A DNA stretch of 64,000 bases from Microbacter sp. GSS18 (GTDB lineage: Bacteria > Actinomycetota > Actinomycetes > Actinomycetales > Microbacteriaceae): NCBI GenBank assembly GCA_029319145.1, contig CP119753.1, positions 1,240,001 to 1,304,000 on the forward strand, given 5' to 3'. The number at the start of each line of letters is the position of its first letter. Within the stretch, counting starts at the first letter, position 1. Shown here piece by piece: positions 57,040 through 64,000 of the stretch. A program made the translations under genes and the position numbers. Under the pieces are notes generated by a model. The model saw only the letters and a program-made list of their open reading frames with translations. It was not told the DNA's origin and did not search any database.

Positions 57040-60000
57040 TCAGCCGAGGCATTGCGGCCCCAGCAGCCCCTTCAGCTCGCCGTACAGATCGGCGGTGACG
57101 TTCACGGGCAGGGGGACTTCGAAGATCTTCGCCGACGCGCCGCGGTGGAGCCGCAGCGTGACCTCGGTGTCGCCGCTGTGACGGGTGAGCACGTGGGCCA
57201 GTTCGGTGATGACGCGCTCGGTCGCGCGGCTCTCGGGAACCGTCAGCGACAGCGGCCCGGACGTCTCGAGCGTGCCGAGGTCGGGCGAGAACGCCGACTG
57301 CGCGTGCAGGTTCATGCCGTCGTCGCGGCGCGACACGCGGCCGCGGACGACGAGGATCGAGTCGGCCTGCAGCATCGACGCGAACTCCGTATACGTCTTG
57401 CCCATGAACATCACGGTGATCTCGCCGTCGAAGTCCTCGACGGTGATCATGCCGTACGGGTTGCCGCTGGACTTCGCGACGCGATGCTGCACGCTCGTGA
57501 CCAGGCCCGCGATGGTCACCTGGGCGCCGTCCTCGATGTCCTCCGACGCGAGCAGATCATGGATGCTCGTCGACGCGTGCTTGGCGAGTGGGATCTCCAA
57601 GCCCGCGAGCGGGTGGTCCGACACGTAGAGCCCGAGCATCTCGCGCTCGAACGCGAGCTTGTCCTTCTTCGTCCACTCGGGACGCTCGGGAACCTGCGGC
57701 GGCTGGACCTCGTCGGCTTCGTACAGGCTGTCGAAGTCGAAGCCGATCGCGCCCGTGGCCTCGTTCCGCTTGATGTCGACGGCCGCTTCGACGGCGTCCT
57801 CGTGGATCTCGAGCAGGGCGCGCCGCGTGCTGCCCATGGAGTCGAACGCCCCCGCCTTGATGAGGGACTCCACGGTGCGCTTGTTCGCCACGTGCAGCGG
57901 CACCTTGGCCAGGAAGTCGTGGAAGGCGGTGAAGGGCTCCTTCTCGCGCGAGCGGACGATCCCGTCGACCACGTTGGCGCCGACGTTGCGCACGGCGCCC
58001 AGCCCGAAGCGGATGTCGTCGCCGACGGCCGCGAAGTAGCGGATGGACTCCCCCACGTCGGGCGGGAGCACCTTGATGCCCATGCGGCGGCACTCGTTGA
58101 GGTAGACCGCCATCTTGTCCTTCGAGTCGCCGACGCTCGTGAGCAGCGCCGCCATGTACTCGGCGGGATAGTGGGCCTTGAGGTACGCCGTCCAGTACGA
58201 CACCAGTCCGTACGCGGCCGAGTGCGCCTTGTTGAACGCGTAGTCCGAGAACGGCAGCAGGATGTCCCACAGCGCCTTGATCGCGCCGTCGCCGTACCCG
58301 CGCTCCTTCATGCCGCCGGCGAAGCCCTCGTACTGCTTGTCCAGCTCGGACTTCTTCTTCTTGCCCATCGCGCGGCGGAGGATGTCGGCTTGACCGAGCG
58401 AGAAGCCCGCGACCTTCTGCGCGATCGCCATCACCTGCTCCTGATAGATGATCAGGCCGTAGCTGATGTCGAGGATGTCCTTGAGGGGCTCCGCGAGCTC
58501 GGGATGGATCGGCGTGACGTCCTGCTGGCCGTTCTTGCGCAGCGCGTAGTTGATGTGCGAGTTCGCGCCCATGGGTCCGGGGCGGTACAGCGCGATGACG
58601 GCCGAGACGTCCTCGAAGTTGTCGGGCTTCATGAGGCGCAGCAGCGACCGCATCGGTCCGCCGTCGAGCTGGAAGACGCCGAGCGTGTCGCCGCGGGTCA
58701 GCAGCTCGTACGCGCCGCGATCGTCGAGTTCGAGATGCTCGAGGTCGAGCTCCTCCCCCCGGTTCATGCGGATGTTGTCGAGCGCGTCCGAGATGATCGT
58801 GAGGTTGCGCAGCCCCAGGAAGTCCATCTTGATGAGGCCGAGCGCCTCGCACGACGGGTAGTCGAACTGGGTGACGATCTGGCCGTCCTGCTCGCGGCGC
58901 ATGATCGGGATGACATCCAGCAGCGGCTCGCTGGACATGATGACGCCGGCCGCATGCACGCCCCACTGGCGCTTGAGCCCCTCGAGCCCGAGCGCACGGT
59001 CGAAGACGGTCTTGGCCTCGGCGTCGGTGTCGATGAGCGCGCGGAACTCGCTGGCCTCCTTGAACCGGGGGTGCTCCTTGTCGTACATGCCGCTCAGCGG
59101 CATGTCCTTGCCCATCACCGCCGGCGGCATCGCCTTGGTGAGCTTCTCGCCCATGCTGAACGGGAATCCGAGCACGCGTCCGGCGTCCTTGAGCGCCTGC
59201 TTGGACTTGATCGTGCCGTAGGTGACGATCTGCGCCACGCGCTCGGAGCCGTACTTGCCGGTGACGTAGTCGATCACCTCGCTGCGGCGGCGGTCGTCGA
59301 AGTCGACGTCGAAGTCGGGCATCGACACGCGATCGGGGTTGAGGAACCGCTCGAAGATCAGCCCGTGCTCGAGCGGGTCGAGGTCGGTGATGCGCATCGC
59401 GTACGCGACCATCGATCCCGCGCCCGAGCCTCGGCCAGGACCCACGCGGATGCCGTTGTCCTTGGCCCAGTTGATGAAGTCGGCGACGACGAGGAAGTAG
59501 CCGGGGAACCCCATCTGCAGGATGATCCCGGTCTCGTACTCGGCCTGCTTGCGGACCTTGTCGGGGATGCCGCCCGGGTACCGGTAGTGCAGCCCCTTCT
59601 CGACCTCTTTGATCAGCCAGCTGTCCTCGGTCTCGCCGTCGGGCACCGGGAAGCGCGGCATGTAGTTCGCGGCGGTGTCGAACTCGACCTCGCAGCGCTC
59701 GGCGATCAGCAGCGTGTTGTCGCACGCCTCGGGGTGCTCGCGGAAGATCTGCCGCATCTCCTGCGCGGTCTTGATGTAGTAGCCGTCGCCGTCGAACTTG
59801 AAGCGGTTCGGGTCGTCGAGAGTGGACCCGGACTGGACGCAGAGCAGGGCCGCGTGCGCGTCGGCCTCGTGCTGGTGGGTGTAGTGCGAGTCGTTCGTGG
59901 CGACGAGCGGGATGTCGAGGTCCTTCGCCAGGCGCAGCAGGTCGGTCATGACGCGGCGCTCGATCGAGAGGCCGTGGTCCATGATCTCGGCGAAGTAGTT

Positions 60001-60555
60001 CTCCTTGCCGAAGATGTCCTGGAACTCGGCCGCCGCCGCGCGCGCGGCGTCGTACTGGCCCAGGCGCAGTCGCGTCTGCACCTCGCCCGACGGGCAGCCG
60101 GTCGTGGCGATGAGCCCCTTGCCGTAGGTCTCGAGCAGCTCGCGGTCCATGCGGGGCTTGAAGTAGTAGCCCTCGATGCTCGAGAGCGAGCTGAGCCGGA
60201 AGAGGTTGTGCATTCCCTCGGTGCTCTGGCTCCACATCGTCATGTGGGTGTACGCGCCCGCGCCCGACACGTCGTCGCTCTTCTGCTCGGGCGTGCCCCA
60301 CGAGACGCGCGACTTGTCGCTGCGGTGCGTGCCGGGCGTGACGTACGACTCGAGCCCGATGATGGGCTTGACGCCGGCGGAGCGGGCCGCGTTGTAGAAC
60401 TCGAATGCCGCGAAGGTGTTGCCGTGGTCGGTGACGGCGATCGCAGGCATGCCGTAGTCGGCCGCCGCCTGGGTCATCGCGCCGATCTTGGCGGCTCCGT
60501 CGAGCATCGAGTACTCGCTGTGCACGTGCAGGTGAACGAAGGAGTCGGATGCCAC
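57040..60555 (-). CDS. dnaE: DNA polymerase III subunit alpha
   Basis: The replicative polymerase subunit, 1171 aa, DnaE1 type. It has the N-terminal PHP domain (VHLHVHSEYSMLDGAAKI), the polymerase core with the catalytic aspartates in MPDFDVDFDDRRR and the preceding GRGSGAGSMVAYAM region, fingers (YGLIIYQEQVMAIAQKVAGF), helix-hairpin-helix (VIALYRPGPMG), and a C-terminal OB fold (AQVTIAGLVTSVQHRVAKS) and tau-binding part. The GTG at 60553-60555 lies 6 nt after TAGACT, so the transcript is probably leaderless. Confidence 0.97.
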   Translation of the reverse strand: MASDSFVHLHVHSEYSMLDGAAKIGAMTQAAADYGMPAIAVTDHGNTFAAFEFYNAARSAGVKPIIGLESYVTPGTHRSDKSRVSWGTPEQKSDDVSGAGAYTHMTMWSQSTEGMHNLFRLSSLSSIEGYYFKPRMDRELLETYGKGLIATTGCPSGEVQTRLRLGQYDAARAAAAEFQDIFGKENYFAEIMDHGLSIERRVMTDLLRLAKDLDIPLVATNDSHYTHQHEADAHAALLCVQSGSTLDDPNRFKFDGDGYYIKTAQEMRQIFREHPEACDNTLLIAERCEVEFDTAANYMPRFPVPDGETEDSWLIKEVEKGLHYRYPGGIPDKVRKQAEYETGIILQMGFPGYFLVVADFINWAKDNGIRVGPGRGSGAGSMVAYAMRITDLDPLEHGLIFERFLNPDRVSMPDFDVDFDDRRRSEVIDYVTGKYGSERVAQIVTYGTIKSKQALKDAGRVLGFPFSMGEKLTKAMPPAVMGKDMPLSGMYDKEHPRFKEASEFRALIDTDAEAKTVFDRALGLEGLKRQWGVHAAGVIMSSEPLLDVIPIMRREQDGQIVTQFDYPSCEALGLIKMDFLGLRNLTIISDALDNIRMNRGEELDLEHLELDDRGAYELLTRGDTLGVFQLDGGPMRSLLRLMKPDNFEDVSAVIALYRPGPMGANSHINYALRKNGQQDVTPIHPELAEPLKDILDISYGLIIYQEQVMAIAQKVAGFSLGQADILRRAMGKKKKSELDKQYEGFAGGMKERGYGDGAIKALWDILLPFSDYAFNKAHSAAYGLVSYWTAYLKAHYPAEYMAALLTSVGDSKDKMAVYLNECRRMGIKVLPPDVGESIRYFAAVGDDIRFGLGAVRNVGANVVDGIVRSREKEPFTAFHDFLAKVPLHVANKRTVESLIKAGAFDSMGSTRRALLEIHEDAVEAAVDIKRNEATGAIGFDFDSLYEADEVQPPQVPERPEWTKKDKLAFEREMLGLYVSDHPLAGLEIPLAKHASTSIHDLLASEDIEDGAQVTIAGLVTSVQHRVAKSSGNPYGMITVEDFDGEITVMFMGKTYTEFASMLQADSILVVRGRVSRRDDGMNLHAQSAFSPDLGTLETSGPLSLTVPESRATERVITELAHVLTRHSGDTEVTLRLHRGASAKIFEVPLPVNVTADLYGELKGLLGPQCLG

Positions 60556-60561
60556 GCAACG

Positions 60562-60567
60562 AGTCTA
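60562..60567 (-). promoter_or_regulatory. -10 element of dnaE (leaderless type)
   Basis: TAGACT on the minus strand is followed by CGTTGC and then the dnaE GTG. It is one of the clearest examples of this promoter type in the window. Confidence 0.65.
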
Positions 60568-60674
60568 CGAACGCGCACCGACACCGCGACCGGCATCGCC
60601 GCGGTTCGGCGGACCGGATGCCGATTCACCTCACGTTCGAGTTCACGGTGAAGGTGGCCGGATCTCGGACGCGC

Positions 60675-61124
60675 TCAGAAGTCCTCGTCGAGCGCGTACT
60701 GCCGCTGCCACGACGCCGGCCGGTCGACACCGAGCGCGTAGAGGTAGCGGATCAGCTGGCCGTGGTGCTGCGTCTCGTGCTCGAGCAGTGCGAGGGCGTA
60801 CGTCAGCGACTCCTCGTCGTCGGCGGGGAGTCCGGCCACCCACGCGTCGACGTCGGACGCCGTCGCCTCGAACGCCGCGCGCAGCGCGCCGGCATCCGTC
60901 GTCTCGGCCGCCGTGACGGGACTCGTGAAGCCCTCCCACCGTCCGGCCCGCGCCGCGCGCACGTAGCTCTCGCGCGCGCCCAGCACGCACCACAGCTGGT
61001 GTCCGGCGGTGTCGGAGGGCAGTCCGGGCAGGCGCGAGGCGAGCCCGTCGGGGCCGAGCGCGTCGACGAGGTCGAGGTACAGCTCGTTCGCGCGCGCGAA
61101 GCGGCGCCGCAGGATGTCGTTCAC
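60675..61124 (-). CDS. DinB-like (DUF664-type) four-helix protein
   Basis: The 149-aa product fits the DinB superfamily of metal-binding four-helix bundles: RRRFARANELYLDLVDAL at the start, HQLWCVLGARESYVRA in the middle, and the metal site EHETQHHGQLIRYL near residue 115-128. Members include thiol-dependent transferases; the reaction here is unknown. GTG 61122-61124 lies 6 nt after TACGGT. It is divergent from the NUDIX gene, 59 bp apart. Confidence 0.85.
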   Translation of the reverse strand: MNDILRRRFARANELYLDLVDALGPDGLASRLPGLPSDTAGHQLWCVLGARESYVRAARAGRWEGFTSPVTAAETTDAGALRAAFEATASDVDAWVAGLPADDEESLTYALALLEHETQHHGQLIRYLYALGVDRPASWQRQYALDEDF

Positions 61125-61130
61125 GGCCCC

Positions 61131-61136
61131 ACCGTA
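61131..61136 (-). promoter_or_regulatory. -10 element of the DinB-like gene (leaderless type)
   Basis: TACGGT on the minus strand is followed by GGGGCC and GTG 61124. The divergent NUDIX -10 is 34 bp away. Confidence 0.6.
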
Positions 61137-61170
61137 TTGCCCCTCGGGGCGGGATCGCTCGCCTCGGCTC

Positions 61171-61176
61171 TAGAGT
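61171..61176 (+). promoter_or_regulatory. -10 element of the NUDIX gene (leaderless type)
   Basis: TAGAGT is followed by seven bases and then GTG 61184. Confidence 0.55.
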
Positions 61177-61183
61177 TGGACCC

Positions 61184-61666
61184 GTGCCGACACCCGACTT
61201 CGTGCTCGAACTGCGCCGCCACATCGGAACCATGCCCCTGCCGCTGGCGGGCGTGACGGCGGTCGTGGTGCGCGGCGACGAGGTGCTGCTCGGACGCCGC
61301 TCCGACAACGGCGCGCTCACGCCGATCACCGGGATCGTGGATCCGGGCGAGGAGCCCGCCGACGCGGCGGTGCGCGAGGCGCTCGAAGAGGCGGGAGTCC
61401 GCATCCGCGCCGATCGGCTCTGCTGGGTCCACCAGATCCCGCGCGTGACCTATGACAACGGCGACCAGAGCGACTACCTCGATCTCACCTTCCGGTGCAC
61501 GTGGGTCGACGGCGACCCGTATCCCGCCGACGGCGAGATGACCGAGGTCGGCTGGTATCCGCTCGCCGATCTCAGCGGCGTCGGCGACGAGATGCGCGCG
61601 CGCATCGGTGCGGCGCTCGTACCCGGCGAGGCCGCGCGCTTCGAGGGCGGCGCGGCGCCGGCGTGA
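61184..61666 (+). CDS. NUDIX hydrolase
   Basis: A 160-aa NUDIX enzyme that hydrolyses a nucleoside diphosphate linked to another group. The NUDIX box is complete: G-x5-E-x7-REALEEAGV in GIVDPGEEPADAAVREALEE (from about residue 51). The exact substrate cannot be told. GTG 61184 follows a TAGAGT hexamer by 7 nt. It is convergent with the pseudouridine synthase gene, with one base between the stops. Confidence 0.92.
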   Translation: MPTPDFVLELRRHIGTMPLPLAGVTAVVVRGDEVLLGRRSDNGALTPITGIVDPGEEPADAAVREALEEAGVRIRADRLCWVHQIPRVTYDNGDQSDYLDLTFRCTWVDGDPYPADGEMTEVGWYPLADLSGVGDEMRARIGAALVPGEAARFEGGAAPA

Positions 61667-61667
61667 T

Positions 61668-62591
61668 TCAGGCCTCGCCGCGCAGCACCGCGAGGGCGTG
61701 GGCGAGGTCGTCCGGATAGTCGGACGTGAAGGTGACCCACTCGCCCGTCGCCGGGTGCGCGAACGCCAGCTCGTGCGCGTGGAGCCATTGCCGCGTCAGG
61801 CCCAGCTTCGCCGACATCGTGGGGTCGGCGCCGTAGAGCGGGTCGCCGACGCACGGGTGGCGATGCGCGGCCATGTGCACGCGGATCTGGTGCGTGCGGC
61901 CGGTCTCGAGGTGGATCTCGAGCAGCGAGGCGCCCGGGAACGCCTCGAGCGTCTCGTAGTGGGTCACGGAGTCCTTGCCGGAGGGCGTGACGGCGAACTT
62001 CCACGGGTGGGACGGATGCCGGCCGATCGGCGCGTCGATCGTGCCGGCCAGCGGGTCGGGGTGTCCCTGCACGACGGCGTGGTAGATCTTGTCGACCTCG
62101 CGCTCCTTGAACGCGCGCTTGAGCGCGACGTAGGCGCGCTCGGACTTCGCCACGACCATGAGCCCGCTCGTGCCCACGTCGAGCCGGTGCACGACGCCCT
62201 GGCGCTCGGCGGCCCCGCTGGTGGCGATGCGGTACCCCGCCGCCGCGAGGGCACCGAGCACCGTCGGGCCCTCCCAGCCGATCGAGGGATGCGCCGCGAC
62301 GCCCGACGGCTTGTCCACCACGACGATGTCGTCGTCGTCGTGGACGATCCCGAGGTCGGGAACTGCGACGGGGACGACCGTGGGCTCCTCCTTGGGCCGC
62401 CACTGCACCTCGAGCCACGCACCGCTGCGCAGGCGGTCGGACTTGCCGAGCTCACGGCCGTCCATGCGGATGCCGCCGGCATCGGCCACGTCGGCGGCGA
62501 AGGTGCGCGAGAAGCCGAGCATCTTCGCCAGCGCCGCATCCACGCGCGCTCCGTCGAGCCCGTCGGGGACGGGAAGGCTGCGTGACTCCAC
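61668..62591 (-). CDS. RluA family pseudouridine synthase
   Basis: A 307-aa pseudouridine synthase with an N-terminal S4 RNA-binding domain ([19 protein letters not shown], then [19 protein letters not shown]) and the RluA catalytic domain: the catalytic Asp is in [17 protein letters not shown], and [22 protein letters not shown] follows. The layout fits RluD, which modifies 23S rRNA. GTG 62589-62591 lies 4 bp after the lspA stop, so the two genes are in one unit. Confidence 0.93.
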   Translation of the reverse strand: MESRSLPVPDGLDGARVDAALAKMLGFSRTFAADVADAGGIRMDGRELGKSDRLRSGAWLEVQWRPKEEPTVVPVAVPDLGIVHDDDDIVVVDKPSGVAAHPSIGWEGPTVLGALAAAGYRIATSGAAERQGVVHRLDVGTSGLMVVAKSERAYVALKRAFKEREVDKIYHAVVQGHPDPLAGTIDAPIGRHPSHPWKFAVTPSGKDSVTHYETLEAFPGASLLEIHLETGRTHQIRVHMAAHRHPCVGDPLYGADPTMSAKLGLTRQWLHAHELAFAHPATGEWVTFTSDYPDDLAHALAVLRGEA

Positions 62592-62595
62592 GGCG

Positions 62596-63228
62596 TCAGT
62601 CCCGCCCGGCAGGCGTGTCGCCGTCCGCGGCGTCCGCCGGCGCGCTCTCGCCGTCGTCGCCGGGCGCGGAGCCGTCGGCGTTCTCGTCCACGACGTCGGC
62701 GTCGGCGGCCTCGCGCTGCTCGCGCGATCCGTCGAAGCCGATGCCGACCAGCACGAGCACGGCGACACCGACCATCATCGACACGATGAAGATGTCGGCG
62801 ACGTTGTAGATCGCCGGCATCATCCACGGCGTGTGGATGAAGTCGACGACGTGCCCCACGGGGAAGCCGGGCTCACGGAAGACGCGGTCGGTGAGGTTGC
62901 CCAGAACGCCGCCCAGCAGCAGCCCCAGGGCGACCGACCACAGCCGCGATCGCACGCGCGTGATGGCGAGCACGACGATCAGCACGGCAACGGCGGCCAG
63001 CGCCAGCGTGAACAGCCACGTGACGCTCTCGCCGAGCGAGAAGGCCGCGCCGGGGTTCTTGACGAGGTAGAAGACGAGGAAGTCGCCCAGCACGGGAACC
63101 TGCTGCTCCAGCGGAAGGTTCTCGAGGGCGAGGTACTTCGTGAACTGGTCGGCGGCCAGCACCGTCACCGCGAGGACCGCGATGATGATGCTGGCCGCCG
63201 CCCGACTCAGGGGGGTCCGGCCTGGCAA
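62596..63228 (-). CDS. lspA: lipoprotein signal peptidase
   Basis: LspA cuts the signal peptide of prolipoproteins in the membrane. The 210-aa protein has four membrane segments and the two catalytic aspartates in [12 protein letters not shown] and IYNVADIFI. The last 45 residues are an acidic tail beyond the family core, common in this group. The start appears to be TTG 63226-63228, 9 bp after the wag31 stop. It would process CtaC and the lipoprotein at 28216, among others. Confidence 0.95.
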   Translation of the reverse strand: MPGRTPLSRAAASIIIAVLAVTVLAADQFTKYLALENLPLEQQVPVLGDFLVFYLVKNPGAAFSLGESVTWLFTLALAAVAVLIVVLAITRVRSRLWSVALGLLLGGVLGNLTDRVFREPGFPVGHVVDFIHTPWMMPAIYNVADIFIVSMMVGVAVLVLVGIGFDGSREQREAADADVVDENADGSAPGDDGESAPADAADGDTPAGRD

Positions 63229-63237
63229 GAACCCGTC

Positions 63238-63816
63238 CTACAGACCGATGGCCGAGACCGGCGTGGCGCCCGACGTCGTGCCCGTGGTCTCGAGGTCGCG
63301 GAGCTTGCCCTCGATGTAGCTGCGCAGCTGCGACCGGTAGTCGCGCTCGAAGTTGCGCAGCTCGGTGATGCGCGACTCGAGGCCCGAGCGCTCCCGCTCG
63401 AGCTTGGCGACCTCTTCGCGGTGCCGCGTCTCGGCGTCGGAGATGATCGCGGCGGCCTGCGTCTGGGCCTCGCTGATCAGCTGGTCGTGCTTGGCGCGTC
63501 CCTCGGCGACATGCTCGTCGTGGAGGCGCTGGGCCAGCTCGATGATGCCGGCGCTGGCCACCGGTCCGTCGCCGGTCATCGCCGGAGCGGCCGCGGGTGC
63601 GGGCGCCGGAGCCGGCTCCGGAGCGGCCGCGGCGGGCGCGCCGCCGGACTCGTACGCGGCGAGCTTGGACTTGAGCTCCTCGTTCTCGGCGAGGGCCTTG
63701 CGCCACTCGACGACGATCTCGTCCAGGAAGTCGTCGACCTCATCGGGGTCGAAGCCCTCCTTGAAGCGGACGTGCTGGAACTGCTTGGTGACGACGTCAT
63801 CGGGGGTCAAAGCCAT
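63238..63816 (-). CDS. wag31: DivIVA domain protein, Wag31-like
   Basis: Wag31/DivIVA marks the cell poles and guides polar wall growth in actinobacteria. The 192-aa protein starts ALTPDDVVTKQFQHVRFKEG and has the N-terminal lipid-binding coiled coil (VDDFLDEIVVEWRKALAENE), an alanine-proline linker (about 62-80), and a long C-terminal coiled coil (LAQRLHDEHVAEGRAKHD...). I chose the second ATG (63814-63816), because AGAGG is seven bases upstream; ATG 63822 is too close to it. It heads the wag31-lspA-rluD unit. Confidence 0.92.
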   Translation of the reverse strand: MALTPDDVVTKQFQHVRFKEGFDPDEVDDFLDEIVVEWRKALAENEELKSKLAAYESGGAPAAAAPEPAPAPAPAAAPAMTGDGPVASAGIIELAQRLHDEHVAEGRAKHDQLISEAQTQAAAIISDAETRHREEVAKLERERSGLESRITELRNFERDYRSQLRSYIEGKLRDLETTGTTSGATPVSAIGL

Positions 63817-63896
63817 GGTCATACCTCTTTCGAGCGCTCAGGTCGCTGGGCCGATGTCGGGTCCCGTGCGCTCGATGCGCCGGGTCGTTCCTAGAA

Positions 63897-63930
63897 ATCA
63901 TAGCCGCGGCTCCGGGGAGTGTCGAAGGAT
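63897..63930 (-). promoter_or_regulatory. promoter of wag31-lspA-rluD
   Basis: On the minus strand TTCGAC and TATGAT are 18 bp apart; TATGAT (63897-63902) is the best sigma-70-like -10 in the window. The transcript would have a leader of about 70-75 nt with a ribosome binding site, in contrast to the leaderless genes. The last 70 bp of the window show no gene that I can support. Confidence 0.6.
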
Positions 63931-64000
63931 GAGCCGCGTGTGCGTCGCACCTCGCCGCGGGCACGGCGTCATGACGCCAGGGAGCGCGTGATGCTGAGCA

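Noticed and set aside
56200..60651. A 1483-codon open frame on the plus strand opposite dnaE
   Set aside because: It is the antisense shadow of dnaE in GC-rich DNA: composition is dominated by R, L, V, D, E and H with no domain, and dnaE is certain.

Overview
The window comes from a high-GC actinobacterium, most likely a Microbacteriaceae chromosome (Microbacterium or a close relative). This rests on the codon use (GC-rich third positions, many GTG starts), the actinobacterial respiratory supercomplex genes (ctaE-qcrCAB and ctaCDF), a DUF3043 protein, a DUF222-HNH protein, a Wag31/DivIVA gene next to lspA, and the abundance of leaderless-type promoters (TANNNT, then 6-7 nt, then the start codon). 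The genus is inferred by eye, not by comparison.

Layout. 1-9.7 kb: nucleotide excision repair (uvrB, uvrA, uvrC) with rapZ, and a DUF222-HNH gene with a LexA-like box between uvrB and uvrA. 9.7-17.3 kb: a DUF4126 membrane protein, coaE, a response regulator convergent with a histidine kinase plus degenerate-GGDEF membrane protein pair, a GIY-YIG protein and rpsA. 17.5-29.5 kb: a LuxR-type ATPase regulator, a potassium channel, a PH-domain membrane protein with a 54-aa partner, an FAO-like GMC oxidoreductase, DUF427, a Lon-substrate-binding-domain protein, an NSS transporter with its 55-aa MetS-like subunit, a YchJ/SEC-C protein, and a lipoprotein plus PKD-type secreted protein pair.

29.5-33.8 kb: the most interesting block, a compact four-gene nonulosonic (sialic-type) acid locus on the minus strand: polysialyltransferase-family glycosyltransferase, NeuA fused to a HAD phosphatase, a short NeuB without the C-terminal SAF domain, and a DUF6716-type putative glycosyltransferase. 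Every junction is a 4-bp start/stop overlap, so the four are very probably one translationally coupled unit for making and transferring a CMP-activated surface sugar. No neuC-like epimerase is present in the window.

34-40 kb: a 5'-3' exonuclease, an orphan NarL-type histidine kinase, a CynX-like MFS transporter, a PolX-like PHP protein, a small membrane protein and trpD. 40.4-50.6 kb: aerobic respiration. ctaE-qcrC-qcrA-qcrB (plus strand) faces ctaC-ctaD-ctaF (minus strand). Between them lie a rhodanese gene whose 3' end is cut by an IS30-family element (45344-46714, about 50-bp imperfect terminal inverted repeats, flanked by a 6-bp repeat TGACAC) and two families of degenerate tandem repeats, so this convergent gap has collected accessory DNA. 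50.6-64 kb: erpA, an M20 dipeptidase, DUF3043, pyrD, nrdR, hisD, a membrane protein, dnaE, DinB-like, NUDIX, rluD-type synthase, lspA and wag31. No rRNA, tRNA or CRISPR array was recognised by eye.
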